Shown here in pieces: positions 17,914 to 27,247 of a stretch of DNA of 64,000 bases. A program made the position numbers and the translations under genes. Below the pieces are notes generated by a model. That model saw only the letters and a program-made list of their open reading frames with translations, searched no databases and was not told the DNA's origin. Origin of the DNA: Bradyrhizobium sp. RP6 (GTDB lineage Bacteria; Pseudomonadota; Alphaproteobacteria; Rhizobiales; Xanthobacteraceae); NCBI RefSeq assembly GCF_003837805.1, contig NZ_RQIT01000005.1:124001-188000 (forward strand), given 5' to 3'. The stretch's first letter is position 1. Each line of letters opens with the position of its first letter.

Positions 17914-17941
17914 AACATAGCGGCCAATGCCCGGATGTCAA
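17914..17941 (-). promoter_or_regulatory. Sigma-70-type promoter of the ilv leader
   Basis: TTGACA (17936-17941) and TATGTT (17914-17919) on the minus strand are separated by 16 bases. The expected start of transcription near 17907 leaves about 25 bases before the leader-peptide ATG. The -35 box is a perfect consensus. Confidence 0.65.
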
Positions 17942-18034
17942 GGCAATGCGGCCATTCCCACGCGATTTTGCCAGTGTAGCCCTGTTCCCCGGGTTCGGCG
18001 AGAGGTAAATTCGAGCTCCCGCCACAAATCCGCG

Positions 18035-18976
18035 CTAGTCGGAAGCCCTGCGCGCGTTCACGACCGCCGCGAGCCAACTCCTTGCCCCCTCCGGCCTGAC
18101 CCATGCGAATTCCGGCAATTGGTGCCGGAACCAGGTGAATTGCCGCTTGGCGTAGCGGCGGGTGTCGGCGCGGCCGATGCTGGCGGCCTCCTCCAGGCTG
18201 AGCTCGCCGCGCAGATGCCGGATCAGGGCCGGCACGCCATGGGCCTTCATCGCCGGCAGCAGCGGATCGAGGTGTCTGGCGGCGAGCCGCTCGACTTCGC
18301 TCAAAGCGCCGGCTCCTAGCATGGCGTCGAAGCGGGCATCGATGCGGGCGTAGAGCTCGTCCCGCTCAGGTGCGAGAAACACCGCGCAAAAGCTGTCCTT
18401 CGGCAGCAGCGGTGGCTGTCCCTCCCGGTGCCAATCGAGCAGTGAACGCCCCGTCGCCTCAATCACCTCGAGCGCGCGCGCAATCCGCGTGCGGTCGCGC
18501 AGGTTCAATCGCTCGGCTGCGGCCAGGTCGCGGCGCGCAAGTTCCGCGTGCAGCGCCTCGACGCCGTTCCGCTCCAGCCGTTCCCTCACGTCCTCCCGCA
18601 CCTCGGCCGGGATTGGCGGCACCACGGAGAGGCCGGTCGTCAGAGCCTTGAAATAGAGCCCTGTGCCGCCGACGAAGACCGGCAGACGGCCTTGAGCCTT
18701 TGCTTCATCGAGCGCCTTCGCCGCGTCGCTGACCCAGGCGCCCGCCGAAAAATTCACGGCCGCATCGACATGGCCATAGAGGCGATGCGGCACAAGCGCC
18801 TCGTCCGCCGCTGGCGGCCGCGCCGTGATGATGCGGAGGTCGCGGTAGACCTGCATGGAATCGGCGTTGATGACGATACCGCCGGTGGCGAGGGCAAGCT
18901 CGAGCGCCAGCGCCGACTTGCCGCTGGCGGTCGGGCCTGCGATAAGCACGGCCTTGCTTGAATGCCCCTCGCTCAC
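18035..18976 (-). CDS. miaA: tRNA dimethylallyltransferase
   Basis: MiaA adds a dimethylallyl group to A37 of tRNAs that read codons starting with U. The P-loop is [16 protein letters not shown]; further family blocks are [32 protein letters not shown] and [15 protein letters not shown] choose the GTG at 18974-18976, giving 313 residues, the normal family length and a start just before the P-loop strand. Longer readings to 19132 run into the opposite-strand serB coding sequence. The start is only 10 bases from the serB start on the other strand. Confidence 0.93.
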   Translation of the reverse strand: MSEGHSSKAVLIAGPTASGKSALALELALATGGIVINADSMQVYRDLRIITARPPAADEALVPHRLYGHVDAAVNFSAGAWVSDAAKALDEAKAQGRLPVFVGGTGLYFKALTTGLSVVPPIPAEVREDVRERLERNGVEALHAELARRDLAAAERLNLRDRTRIARALEVIEATGRSLLDWHREGQPPLLPKDSFCAVFLAPERDELYARIDARFDAMLGAGALSEVERLAARHLDPLLPAMKAHGVPALIRHLRGELSLEEAASIGRADTRRYAKRQFTWFRHQLPEFAWVRPEGARSWLAAVVNARRASD

Positions 18977-18986
18977 GAAACCCTCA

Positions 18987-19892
<906 letters not shown>

Positions 19893-19898
19893 CACAAT

Positions 19899-20002
19899 CG
19901 TCGTTCTGGATGGTGCGAAGCACCAGACCTCAGGTGCGCAATCGCGCACCAGGGAACCTCCAGATTCCGGGGTCGATGCTTCGCATCGCCCCGGAATGAC
20001 GG
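19899..20002. repeat. Palindromic intergenic repeat, family B
   Basis: The element fills the gap between the converging serB and degP genes. It begins CGTCGTTCTGGA and ends CCCCGGAATGACGG, with inner hairpins gtgcgaagcac, gtgcgcaatcgcgcac and cgatgcttcgcatcg. It is related in its ends to the element at 10905-10993 and may end both transcripts. Confidence 0.65.
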
Positions 20003-20008
20003 ATGCAG

Positions 20009-21529
20009 TTACTGCACACTCAGTGCGACGAAACGCAGCTCGCCGTCGCCGTTGGAGACCAGCAGCAGCACCGACTTCTTGCCGTCCTTCTTGAGCTGAT
20101 CGACCCGCTTCTGGATGTCGGCGCCGCTCGACACCGCTTCCTGCGCGACCTCGACGATGACGTCACCGGCCGAGAGGCGCTTCTCGGCCGCGTCTGAATT
20201 GGCGTCGACATTGGTGACGACCACGCCCTTGACGCTGTCCTTGATCTTGTAGCGCGTGCGCAGATCCTTGTTGAGCGCTGCGAGGTCCAGGCCAAGCGCC
20301 TTCTGCGTCACCGGCTTCTCGGGCGCGGGTTCGTCGGTCTTCACCGCGGCCTGCACCTTTTCGGGGTCCTGGAGGCGGCCGAGCGTGACCTTCTTGGTCT
20401 CTTCCTGTCCCTTGCGGATGATGACGACGTCGACCTCCTTGCCGACCGCCGTGTCGGCGACGACACGGGACAGGTCCTTCGGGTCCTTCACGTCCTTGCC
20501 GTCGAACTTGACGACGACGTCGCCGGGCTCGATGCCGGCGGGCTTGGCCGGGCCCTTGTCGTCGACGCCGGCGACCAGCGCACCGCGCGCCGGCTTGATG
20601 TTGAGACTCTCGGCGATCTCGTCGGTGACGCTCTGGATGCGCACCCCAAGCCAGCCGCGGCGCAGCTCGCCGAACTGGCGGAGCTGATCGACGACGCCCA
20701 CCACCGTCTTCGACGGCACGGCGAAGCCGATGCCGATGGAGCCGCCGGATGGGGAGATGATCAGCGTGTTGACGCCGATGACGTCGCCGTCGAGGTTGAA
20801 TAGCGGACCGCCGGAATTGCCGCGATTGATGGAGGCGTCGGTCTGGATATAGCTGTCGTACGGCCCTGAGGAGATGTCGCGGTTCTTGGCCGAGACGATG
20901 CCGGCCGTCACCGTGCCTCCGAGGCTGAAGGGATTGCCGATCGCGACCACCCAGTCGCCGAGGCGCAGCTTGTCGGAGTCGCCGAACTTGACCGCGACCA
21001 ACGGCTTCGGCGGCTTGATCTTGAGCACGGCGAGATCGGTCTTCTTGTCGACGCCGACCAGCTCGGCCTTGATCTTGGTCCCGTCGTTGAGGATGACGTG
21101 AATCTCGTCGGCGTCCGCAATGACGTGGTTATTGGTGACGACGACGCCTGACGCATCGATGATGAAGCCGCTTCCGAGCGAGTTGGTCTTGCGCGGGGGG
21201 TTGTTGTCGCCGCCCTTGCTGCCGCCACCGGGGCCCCGGCGGTTCTTGAAGAAGTCGTCGAAGAACTCTTCGAACGGCGAGCCGGGCGGCAGTTGCGGCA
21301 TGGTGTTGCTGCCGCCGCCGCCCTTGGCGTCGACCGTCTGGGACGTCGAGATGTTGACGACCGCGTCGATCACCTTCTCGGCGACGTCCGCGATGCCATC
21401 CGGTCCGCGCGCATGGGCCGGCGTGCCGAACGCGCTGAAAGCACTGACGGCGAGCGCGGCCAGCCCAATTCGCACACCAAGTCGCACGCAACGGCGCGAG
21501 CGGGACGGGGCAGTGGTGGCAGCGGTCAT
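20009..21529 (-). CDS. degP: Periplasmic Do/DegP-family serine protease
   Basis: The ATG at 21527-21529 follows TGGAGATCACA and gives 506 residues. A signal peptide (ALAVSAFSAFGTPAHA) is cleaved near residue 40. The protease triad is His135 (VVTNNHVIADA), Asp165 (KKTDLAVLKI) and Ser239 (INRGNSGGPLF). Two PDZ domains follow, the first with GWLGVRIQSVTDEIAE. Such HtrA proteases degrade or refold damaged envelope proteins. A glycine-rich loop at residues 69-110 is typical of rhizobial members. The gene is downstream of hflK, hflC and a DUF2065 gene, a common proteobacterial arrangement joining membrane and envelope quality control. Confidence 0.94.
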   Translation of the reverse strand: MTAATTAPSRSRRCVRLGVRIGLAALAVSAFSAFGTPAHARGPDGIADVAEKVIDAVVNISTSQTVDAKGGGGSNTMPQLPPGSPFEEFFDDFFKNRRGPGGGSKGGDNNPPRKTNSLGSGFIIDASGVVVTNNHVIADADEIHVILNDGTKIKAELVGVDKKTDLAVLKIKPPKPLVAVKFGDSDKLRLGDWVVAIGNPFSLGGTVTAGIVSAKNRDISSGPYDSYIQTDASINRGNSGGPLFNLDGDVIGVNTLIISPSGGSIGIGFAVPSKTVVGVVDQLRQFGELRRGWLGVRIQSVTDEIAESLNIKPARGALVAGVDDKGPAKPAGIEPGDVVVKFDGKDVKDPKDLSRVVADTAVGKEVDVVIIRKGQEETKKVTLGRLQDPEKVQAAVKTDEPAPEKPVTQKALGLDLAALNKDLRTRYKIKDSVKGVVVTNVDANSDAAEKRLSAGDVIVEVAQEAVSSGADIQKRVDQLKKDGKKSVLLLVSNGDGELRFVALSVQ

Positions 21530-21672
21530 TGTGATCTCCAGGCAAAGGGATTCGGCGCCAGACTGCGCTCGAAGGGGGGCACGACGCAAGCGCGGAGCTT
21601 AATGGGCCTCAAGACCCCGACAATACGACGAAAACCAGTCTGTCGCCTTCACTTTGGCGTTGGCCTGATGCC

Positions 21673-21879
21673 CTAAATCGGGCGCCGGATAACCCAGATC
21701 AGGACCAGGCCGGCCACGGCCGAGCCGATCCCAACCGCCCGCAGGACGTTGTCCGGCGTAGCGATGGCGCTCTTCATGGCTTTGCGCATCCAGTTGGGAC
21801 TGGCCGCGAACATCAAGCCTTCAAGCACGAACAGGATGCCTAGGCCGATGAGGAAGTCGGCGAACGCAATGGACCTCAT
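21673..21879 (-). CDS. DUF2065 small membrane protein
   Basis: The 68-residue protein has two hydrophobic helices (ADFLIGLGILFVLEGLMFAA and VLRAVGIGSAVAGLVLIWVI) and fits DUF2065, a family almost always encoded next to hflC. Its biochemical role is not established. GGGAGGTTCC precedes the ATG. It sits between hflC and degP, all in one direction. Confidence 0.85.
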   Translation of the reverse strand: MRSIAFADFLIGLGILFVLEGLMFAASPNWMRKAMKSAIATPDNVLRAVGIGSAVAGLVLIWVIRRPI

Positions 21880-21950
21880 CGGAATGGAACCTCCCGCTAT
21901 ACTGTTCTTGTCTGGACAAAGGGCGGCCAGACCGGCCGCCCTTGTCTAGC

Positions 21951-22847
21951 TTACGGCTTCGCCGGCGTCTCATTTGCCGTCTTGCCGGACGGATTACTGA
22001 AGTACCGGAAGAAATCCGAGTCCGGCCGCAGCAGGAAGCGGGTGTCGTTCGAACGAAGCCCGTTCTCGTAGGCCGTCATTGACCGGTAGAAGGCGAAGAA
22101 GTCGGCGTCCTTGCTGTAGGCTTCCGCAAACAGGCGGTTGCGCTCGGCATCGCCCGCACCGCGGGTCTGCTCGGCCTGCGAATTGGCCTCCGCGACGATG
22201 ACAGTGGCCTCGCGGTCGGCCCTGGACTTGATCTCCTGCGCCTTCTGTCCACCCTGAGCACGGAACTCGGCGGCCTCGCGCTCACGCTCGGTCTTCATGC
22301 GCTGGTAGACCGCCTGGCTGTTCTGCTCCGGCAGGTCGGCACGGCGGATCCGGACGTCGACGACCTCGATGCCGTAGCCGTCGGCCTCGCGATCCAGCTG
22401 GTCGCGGATGCGCAGCATCAGCTTCTCGCGGTCGTCGCGCACCACATTGATGAAGGTGACCTCGCCGAGCACGCGGCGCAACGCCGCGTTCAGGAGCGTG
22501 GTGAGCTGGATGTTGGCAGCCTGGATCGAGCCGATGCTCTGATAGAAACGCAGCGCATCCTTGATGCGGTAGCGCGCAAAGGCGTCGACGACGAGCCGCT
22601 TCTGGTCGGATGCGATCGCCTCCTGCGACGGATTCTCCAGATCGAGGATCCGCTTGTCGATGTTGATCACCGAATTCCACGGCGCCTTGAAATGCAGGCC
22701 GGGTGTGGTGACGACGTCGACGGGCCGGCCGAACTGGAGCACGATGGTCTGCTCGGTCTGCTGTACCGTGAACAGCGACATGTAGCCGACGATCAGGACC
22801 AGGAGCAGCCCGAGCAGAGCGACGAAACCTGTAACCGGAGACCTCAT
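21951..22847 (-). CDS. hflC: HflC, SPFH/prohibitin-domain membrane protein
   Basis: At 298 residues, with one N-terminal membrane helix (FVALLGLLLVLIVGYMSLF) and an SPFH domain starting QQTEQTIVLQFGRPV, this is HflC. Together with HflK it forms large periplasm-facing assemblies around the FtsH protease and modulates membrane-protein turnover. The alanine/glutamate-rich region DREATVIVAEANSQAEQTRG is the coiled-coil part. Its ATG overlaps the hflK stop by four bases. Confidence 0.95.
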   Translation of the reverse strand: MRSPVTGFVALLGLLLVLIVGYMSLFTVQQTEQTIVLQFGRPVDVVTTPGLHFKAPWNSVINIDKRILDLENPSQEAIASDQKRLVVDAFARYRIKDALRFYQSIGSIQAANIQLTTLLNAALRRVLGEVTFINVVRDDREKLMLRIRDQLDREADGYGIEVVDVRIRRADLPEQNSQAVYQRMKTEREREAAEFRAQGGQKAQEIKSRADREATVIVAEANSQAEQTRGAGDAERNRLFAEAYSKDADFFAFYRSMTAYENGLRSNDTRFLLRPDSDFFRYFSNPSGKTANETPAKP

Positions 22848-23980
22848 CGGCTGCCTCCGCTCGACTGCGGACCGGTGGTAGGCGGCCGCCTGGTCGTCAG
22901 TTCGGGAAGCGGCAGATAGGGCACGATTCCCTGCCCCGAGGCGCCGCCGTCATAGACGAGCTTGTCGGCGCCGCCGAGGACGCGCTCCATCGTTTCAAGA
23001 TAGATCCGTTCACGCGTCACGTCGGGCGCCTTCTTGTATTCCTCGTAAACTTTCAGAAAGCGCGCGCTCTGGCCCTTGGCCTCTGCGACCGCCTGCTCCT
23101 TGTAGCCTTCGGCGGCCTGAAGGATCTGAGCTGCACGTCCGCGCGCCTGCGGCACCACCTGGTTGGCGTAGGTCTGCGCTTCATTCTGCAACTGCTCGAG
23201 ATTGGCGCGCGCCGCCTGCACGTCGCGGAAGGCGTCGATCACCTGCGCCGGCGGATCCACCTTCTGCATCTGCACCTGGCTGATCTGAATGCCCGCGCCG
23301 TAGCTGTCGAGGGTCCTCTGGATCAGTTCATGCACGTTCTGCTCGGTGACGTTCCGCGCGCCGGTCAGGATCGGCTGGATTTGCGAGCGGCCGATCACCT
23401 CGCGCATCGCGCTCTCGGCGACCGCCTTCACGGTGCCTTCGGGATTCTGGATGTTGAAGAGGAAATCGCCGACGCCGTCCGGCTTGATACGCCAGAGCAC
23501 GGTGAAGTCGACGTCGACGATGTTCTCGTCGCCGGTCAGCATCAGGCTCTCTTCCGGCACGTCACGAACCGAGCGGCCGCGCCGCGCCGGATCGTCGATC
23601 AGCGTCATGCCGATGGAGATGGTGTTGACGCGCAGCGCCTTGGGCAGCAGCACTGTCTCGATTGGATAAGGCAGATGGTAGTTCAGGCCCGGCTGCACGG
23701 TGCGGACATGCTTGCCGAAGCGCAGCACGACGCCGAGCTCTTCGGACTGCACGCGGAAGAAGCCCGACAGCAGCCAGAATGCGACGATCAGCAGGATGAT
23801 CAGCGTGATGCCGACGCCGGAGAAATAGCCGCCCGGCATGATCTGCTGGAGGCGGTCCTGGCCGCGCCGCAGAAGATCCTCCAGATCCGGCGGCCTCGGC
23901 CCGACCGGTTGCGGGCCGGAGCCCCATGGTCCCTTTGGACCCGAGCCCCATGGGCCACCGCCCTGATTCTTCCACGGCAT
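22844..23980 (-). CDS. hflK: HflK, SPFH/prohibitin-domain membrane protein
   Basis: The 378-residue protein begins with a cytoplasmic Gly/Pro/Trp-rich stretch (GGGPWGSGPKGPWGSG), characteristic of HflK, followed by a membrane helix (VGITLIILLIVAFWLLSGFF) and the SPFH domain (RVQSEELGVVLRFGK). GAGGAGAG precedes the ATG. It partners HflC in regulating FtsH. The gene starts about 150 bases after folA ends. Confidence 0.95.
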   Translation of the reverse strand: MPWKNQGGGPWGSGPKGPWGSGPQPVGPRPPDLEDLLRRGQDRLQQIMPGGYFSGVGITLIILLIVAFWLLSGFFRVQSEELGVVLRFGKHVRTVQPGLNYHLPYPIETVLLPKALRVNTISIGMTLIDDPARRGRSVRDVPEESLMLTGDENIVDVDFTVLWRIKPDGVGDFLFNIQNPEGTVKAVAESAMREVIGRSQIQPILTGARNVTEQNVHELIQRTLDSYGAGIQISQVQMQKVDPPAQVIDAFRDVQAARANLEQLQNEAQTYANQVVPQARGRAAQILQAAEGYKEQAVAEAKGQSARFLKVYEEYKKAPDVTRERIYLETMERVLGGADKLVYDGGASGQGIVPYLPLPELTTRRPPTTGPQSSGGSR

Positions 23981-24133
23981 TCGACGCTCTCCTCGGCAGG
24001 GTGGAATTGCCCCCGCCCGCTTTGTCCGGTCCGGCTTTATAGGGGACAGGCAGGTCCCTTACAACGCAGCCCGGGTCGTCTTCCGAGCTATGCTCGGGCA
24101 CGAAAAAGTCAATGTAAACATTGGCGAATGCGG

Positions 24134-24643
24134 TTAATGGCCCGGCCGCCGACGATATGTCACATAGGAGAAGTCAGCGCTGTCGTCGGGTCCGGCAGGA
24201 TGACGCATGCGCGTGGTCTCCTCCCACCCGGCCTTGTCGATGTCGAAACGCGTGTCGCCTTCGGGCCGCGCATGCACTTCAGTGATTTCGAGGCGATCGG
24301 CGCGATCGAGCCATTGCCGGTAGATCTCGGCGCCGCCGATCACCGCGATCTCAGTGACCGAACGCCGCAGGGCATCGCCGCGCGCGACCGCCTCCGCATC
24401 CGCAGCCGACGTCGTGACGACGGCACCAGCGGCACGATAAGCCGCATCGCGCGTGATCACGATGTTGGTGCGGCCCGGCAGCGGCCGGCGCAGGGATTCG
24501 AAGGTCTTGCGGCCCATGATCACCGGCTTGCCGATCGTGAGCGCCTTGAAGCGGGCCATGTCGGATTTCAATCGCCACGGGATGGCGCTGCCGGCGCCGA
24601 TGACGCCGTTCTCCGCAATGGCAACGACGAAGACGATCTCCAT
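24134..24643 (-). CDS. folA: Dihydrofolate reductase
   Basis: The 169-residue enzyme reduces dihydrofolate with NADPH. Conserved blocks are VVAIAENGVIGAGSAIPWRL, the NADPH-binding GRKTFESL and PGRTNIVITRD, and IAVIGGAEIYRQWL. The ATG at 24641-24643 overlaps the preceding GNAT gene's TGA (TGATG). A longer reading upstream duplicates the GNAT gene in another frame and is rejected. It works with ThyA, encoded two genes upstream, which produces dihydrofolate. Confidence 0.95.
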   Translation of the reverse strand: MEIVFVVAIAENGVIGAGSAIPWRLKSDMARFKALTIGKPVIMGRKTFESLRRPLPGRTNIVITRDAAYRAAGAVVTTSAADAEAVARGDALRRSVTEIAVIGGAEIYRQWLDRADRLEITEVHARPEGDTRFDIDKAGWEETTRMRHPAGPDDSADFSYVTYRRRPGH

Positions 24644-25128
24644 CAGGGCGTGTTCCCGGCAAGCCGCGTCAGCGCAGGCCCGGTGACGCGGCACAGCGTC
24701 CAGTCGTCCATCATGACGGCGCCGAGCGACTTGTAGAACGCGATCGACGGCGCGTTCCAGTCGAGCACCGCCCATTGCAGGCGCGACCAGCCGTTCTCGA
24801 TGCATTCCCTGGCGAGATAGACCAGCAGCGCCTTGCCGAGGCCCCTGCCCCGATGCGACGGCCGCACGTAGAGATCTTCGAGATAGATGCCGTGGCGGCC
24901 GCTGAAGGTGGAGAAATTCGCAAACCACACCGCGAAGCCGACCGGATCACCGTTCCACTCGGCAATGGCGCAATAGAGTTGCGGTCTTTCGCCGAACAGC
25001 GCATCGGCGATATCAGCTTCGGACGCCTCCACCTCGTGCGACAGTTTCTCGTATTCAGCCAGCTCGCGGATGAAATCCAGAACGAGCCCGGCTTCGCCCG
25101 GGCGCACGCGGCGGATGTTGAGCGACAT
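24643..25128 (-). CDS. GNAT-family N-acetyltransferase
   Basis: The 161-residue protein has the acetyl-CoA loop YVRPSHRGRGLGKALLVYLA and the end motif WAVLDWNAPSIAFYKSLGA. It resembles the spermidine/spermine acetyltransferase-like group of GNAT proteins, though the acceptor is unknown. It lies between thyA (5 bases) and folA (overlapping), so it belongs to the thymidylate operon. Confidence 0.88.
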   Translation of the reverse strand: MSLNIRRVRPGEAGLVLDFIRELAEYEKLSHEVEASEADIADALFGERPQLYCAIAEWNGDPVGFAVWFANFSTFSGRHGIYLEDLYVRPSHRGRGLGKALLVYLARECIENGWSRLQWAVLDWNAPSIAFYKSLGAVMMDDWTLCRVTGPALTRLAGNTP

Positions 25129-25133
25129 AGGCG

Positions 25134-25928
25134 CTAGACCGCGACTTCCGCCTTGATGTGCGGATGCGGATCGTAGCCGACGAGCTCGAAATCCTCGTAT
25201 CGGAAGGAGAAGATATCCTTCACATCAGGATTGATCCGCATCACCGGCAGCGGCCGCGGCGCGCGGGTGAGCTGGAGCCGCGCCTGCTCCAGATGGTTGG
25301 AATAGAGGTGGGTGTCGCCGAGCGAGTGCACGAAGTCGCCGGGCTTCAAGCCGGTGACTTGCGCCACCATCATGGCGAGCAGCGCATAGGAGGCGATGTT
25401 GAAGGGCACGCCCAGGAAGACGTCGGCCGAGCGCTGATAGAGCTGGCACGACAATTTCCCGCTCGCGACATAGAACTGGAACAGCAGGTGGCAGGGCGGT
25501 AGAGCCATCTTCTCGACGTCGGCCGGATTCCAGGCGGTGACGATCAGCCGACGGGAATCGGGAGTGCGCTTGATCATGTCGATGACATTGGCGATCTGGT
25601 CGATGCTGCGCCCGTCGGCGGTGGGCCAGGAGCGCCATTGATGGCCGTACACCGGGCCGAGATCGCCATTGGCGTCCGCCCACTCGTCCCAGATGGTGAC
25701 GCCGTTGTCGCGCAGATATTTGATGTTGGTGTCGCCCTTCAGGAACCACAACAGCTCGTGCACGATCGCCTTCAGCGGCAGCCGCTTGGTGGTCAGCATC
25801 GGGAAGCCGGCGGAGAGATTGAAGCGCATCTGGTGGCCGAACACCGAGAGCGTGCCGGTGCCGGTCCGGTCGGTCTTCTCGGCGCCGTCTGAAAGAATCC
25901 GCTCGAGCAGGTCCTGATACTGGTGCAT
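25134..25928 (-). CDS. thyA: Thymidylate synthase
   Basis: The 264 residues match the length of the E. coli enzyme. It methylates dUMP with methylenetetrahydrofolate, releasing dihydrofolate. The catalytic cysteine is in [14 protein letters not shown]; the dUMP-binding region includes [20 protein letters not shown], and the end [18 protein letters not shown] is conserved. It leads the thyA-GNAT-folA operon. Confidence 0.97.
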   Translation of the reverse strand: MHQYQDLLERILSDGAEKTDRTGTGTLSVFGHQMRFNLSAGFPMLTTKRLPLKAIVHELLWFLKGDTNIKYLRDNGVTIWDEWADANGDLGPVYGHQWRSWPTADGRSIDQIANVIDMIKRTPDSRRLIVTAWNPADVEKMALPPCHLLFQFYVASGKLSCQLYQRSADVFLGVPFNIASYALLAMMVAQVTGLKPGDFVHSLGDTHLYSNHLEQARLQLTRAPRPLPVMRINPDVKDIFSFRYEDFELVGYDPHPHIKAEVAV

Positions 25929-26118
25929 GTGCCAAAAACCTTAGGAAAGACGGCAGCCTTTGGGGGAGGCGCCGAACTTAGCGGCCACCATCGCGCTGCA
26001 ACAGCAGCGATTCGCTGCCTGCGGCGATTATACCCGGAAAAATGAGTGTTTCCGGCACAAACGACAAGGGCGGAACCTGCGTCCCGCCCTTCCCTACCTA
26101 CTCGCTTGACCGTATCGC

Positions 26119-27099
26119 CTAAGTTGCCGGCTTGAGCACCGGGGTCCACTTCGCGATCTCGCCCTTGACGAGGGTGGCCAGTGATTCGGACGTCCGTTCG
26201 GCAGGCCTTGGGATAACGCTGCCGAGCTCGAGCAACCGCTTGCGCACGGTCTCGTCATCGAGCGCCTTGACGGCCGCAGCGTTCAGGCTTGCCACGATCG
26301 CGGGCGAAGTTCCCTTGGGCGCGAATATCGCGTTCCAGGCCTGCGCCTGGAACTTCGGCAGGCCCGCTTCGGCCGTCGTCGGCACGTTCGGCAGCGAGGG
26401 ATTGCGCTCCGGCGTTGCGATTGCATAGGCCTTGATAGTGCCGGCGTTGATCTGCGGCACGGCGTTGACGATCTGGTCGCACATGTAATCGACCTGGCCC
26501 GCCACCAGCGCGTTCATCGCAGGTCCCGTGCCGTTGAAGGGCACGCCGACCGGCTTGATGTCGAGGATCGAGTGCAGCAATTCGCAGGAGACATGCGAAA
26601 CCGAGCCGACGCCGGCATGCGCGGCGTTCACTTTCTCGGCGTTCGCCTTCACATAGGTGACGAACTCATTCAGGTCCTTCGGCGGAAAGTCCTTGCGCGC
26701 GAGGATCAGGATCGGCGTGCCCGCGAGCAGCGCAATCGGCTCGAAGTCCTTCTCGGGATGGTAGGCGAGCTTCGGATAGAGCGGCACCGATGCGGCGTGC
26801 GTGCCCATATGCCCGGTGATCAGCGTATAACCGTCATTGGCCGCGCGCGCGGCGCGCGTGGTCGCGGTTGTGCCGCCGGCACCGACGACGTTCTCGATGA
26901 TGATGCTTTGCCCCAGCGTTTGCGCCATGTGCGAGGTGACGATGCGCGCGACGACATCGGTCGGCCCACCGGCCGCGAACGGCACGATCATGGTGATGCT
27001 GCGCGTCGGATAGGTCTGCGCCTCGGCCGGTGCAACCAAGGCGCCGAGCGAGGCGAGCGCTGCGGCGCATGCGCCCGTGAGCGCGCGAATAAAGGTCAT
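26119..27099 (-). CDS. tctC: Tripartite tricarboxylate transporter binding protein (Bug/TctC family)
   Basis: Starting at the ATG at 27097-27099, the product has 326 residues with a signal peptide (TGACAAALASLGALVAPAEA). The Bug-family start TYPTRSITMIVPFAAGGPTDVVAR is clear, with GAGGTTATTRAARA after it and HAGVGSVSHVSCELLH further on. It would capture a carboxylate in the periplasm for TctAB. A strong hairpin lies between tctA and this gene, so the binding protein may have its own promoter or reduced read-through. Substrate not identifiable. Confidence 0.9.
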   Translation of the reverse strand: MTFIRALTGACAAALASLGALVAPAEAQTYPTRSITMIVPFAAGGPTDVVARIVTSHMAQTLGQSIIIENVVGAGGTTATTRAARAANDGYTLITGHMGTHAASVPLYPKLAYHPEKDFEPIALLAGTPILILARKDFPPKDLNEFVTYVKANAEKVNAAHAGVGSVSHVSCELLHSILDIKPVGVPFNGTGPAMNALVAGQVDYMCDQIVNAVPQINAGTIKAYAIATPERNPSLPNVPTTAEAGLPKFQAQAWNAIFAPKGTSPAIVASLNAAAVKALDDETVRKRLLELGSVIPRPAERTSESLATLVKGEIAKWTPVLKPAT

Positions 27100-27133
27100 G
27101 TCGATCCCCTTGTGATCCCCTTGGTTATCCACA

Positions 27134-27161
27134 AAAATGCCGGCCAAGAGGCCGGCATTTT
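27134..27161 (-). terminator. Perfect 12-base-pair hairpin between tctA and tctC
   Basis: AAAATGCCGGCC and GGCCGGCATTTT are exact inverted copies around AAGA. With A and T runs on both sides it could terminate in either direction; relevant here is the minus-strand transcript leaving tctA. Confidence 0.75.
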
Positions 27162-27247
27162 CATTTCACGAAGCCGCCACACAAGTCGATTGGACTTCCG
27201 AATGCGGCGCGCCGACGCAGGACGTGGGTCGCCGTTGGGCGGCGACC

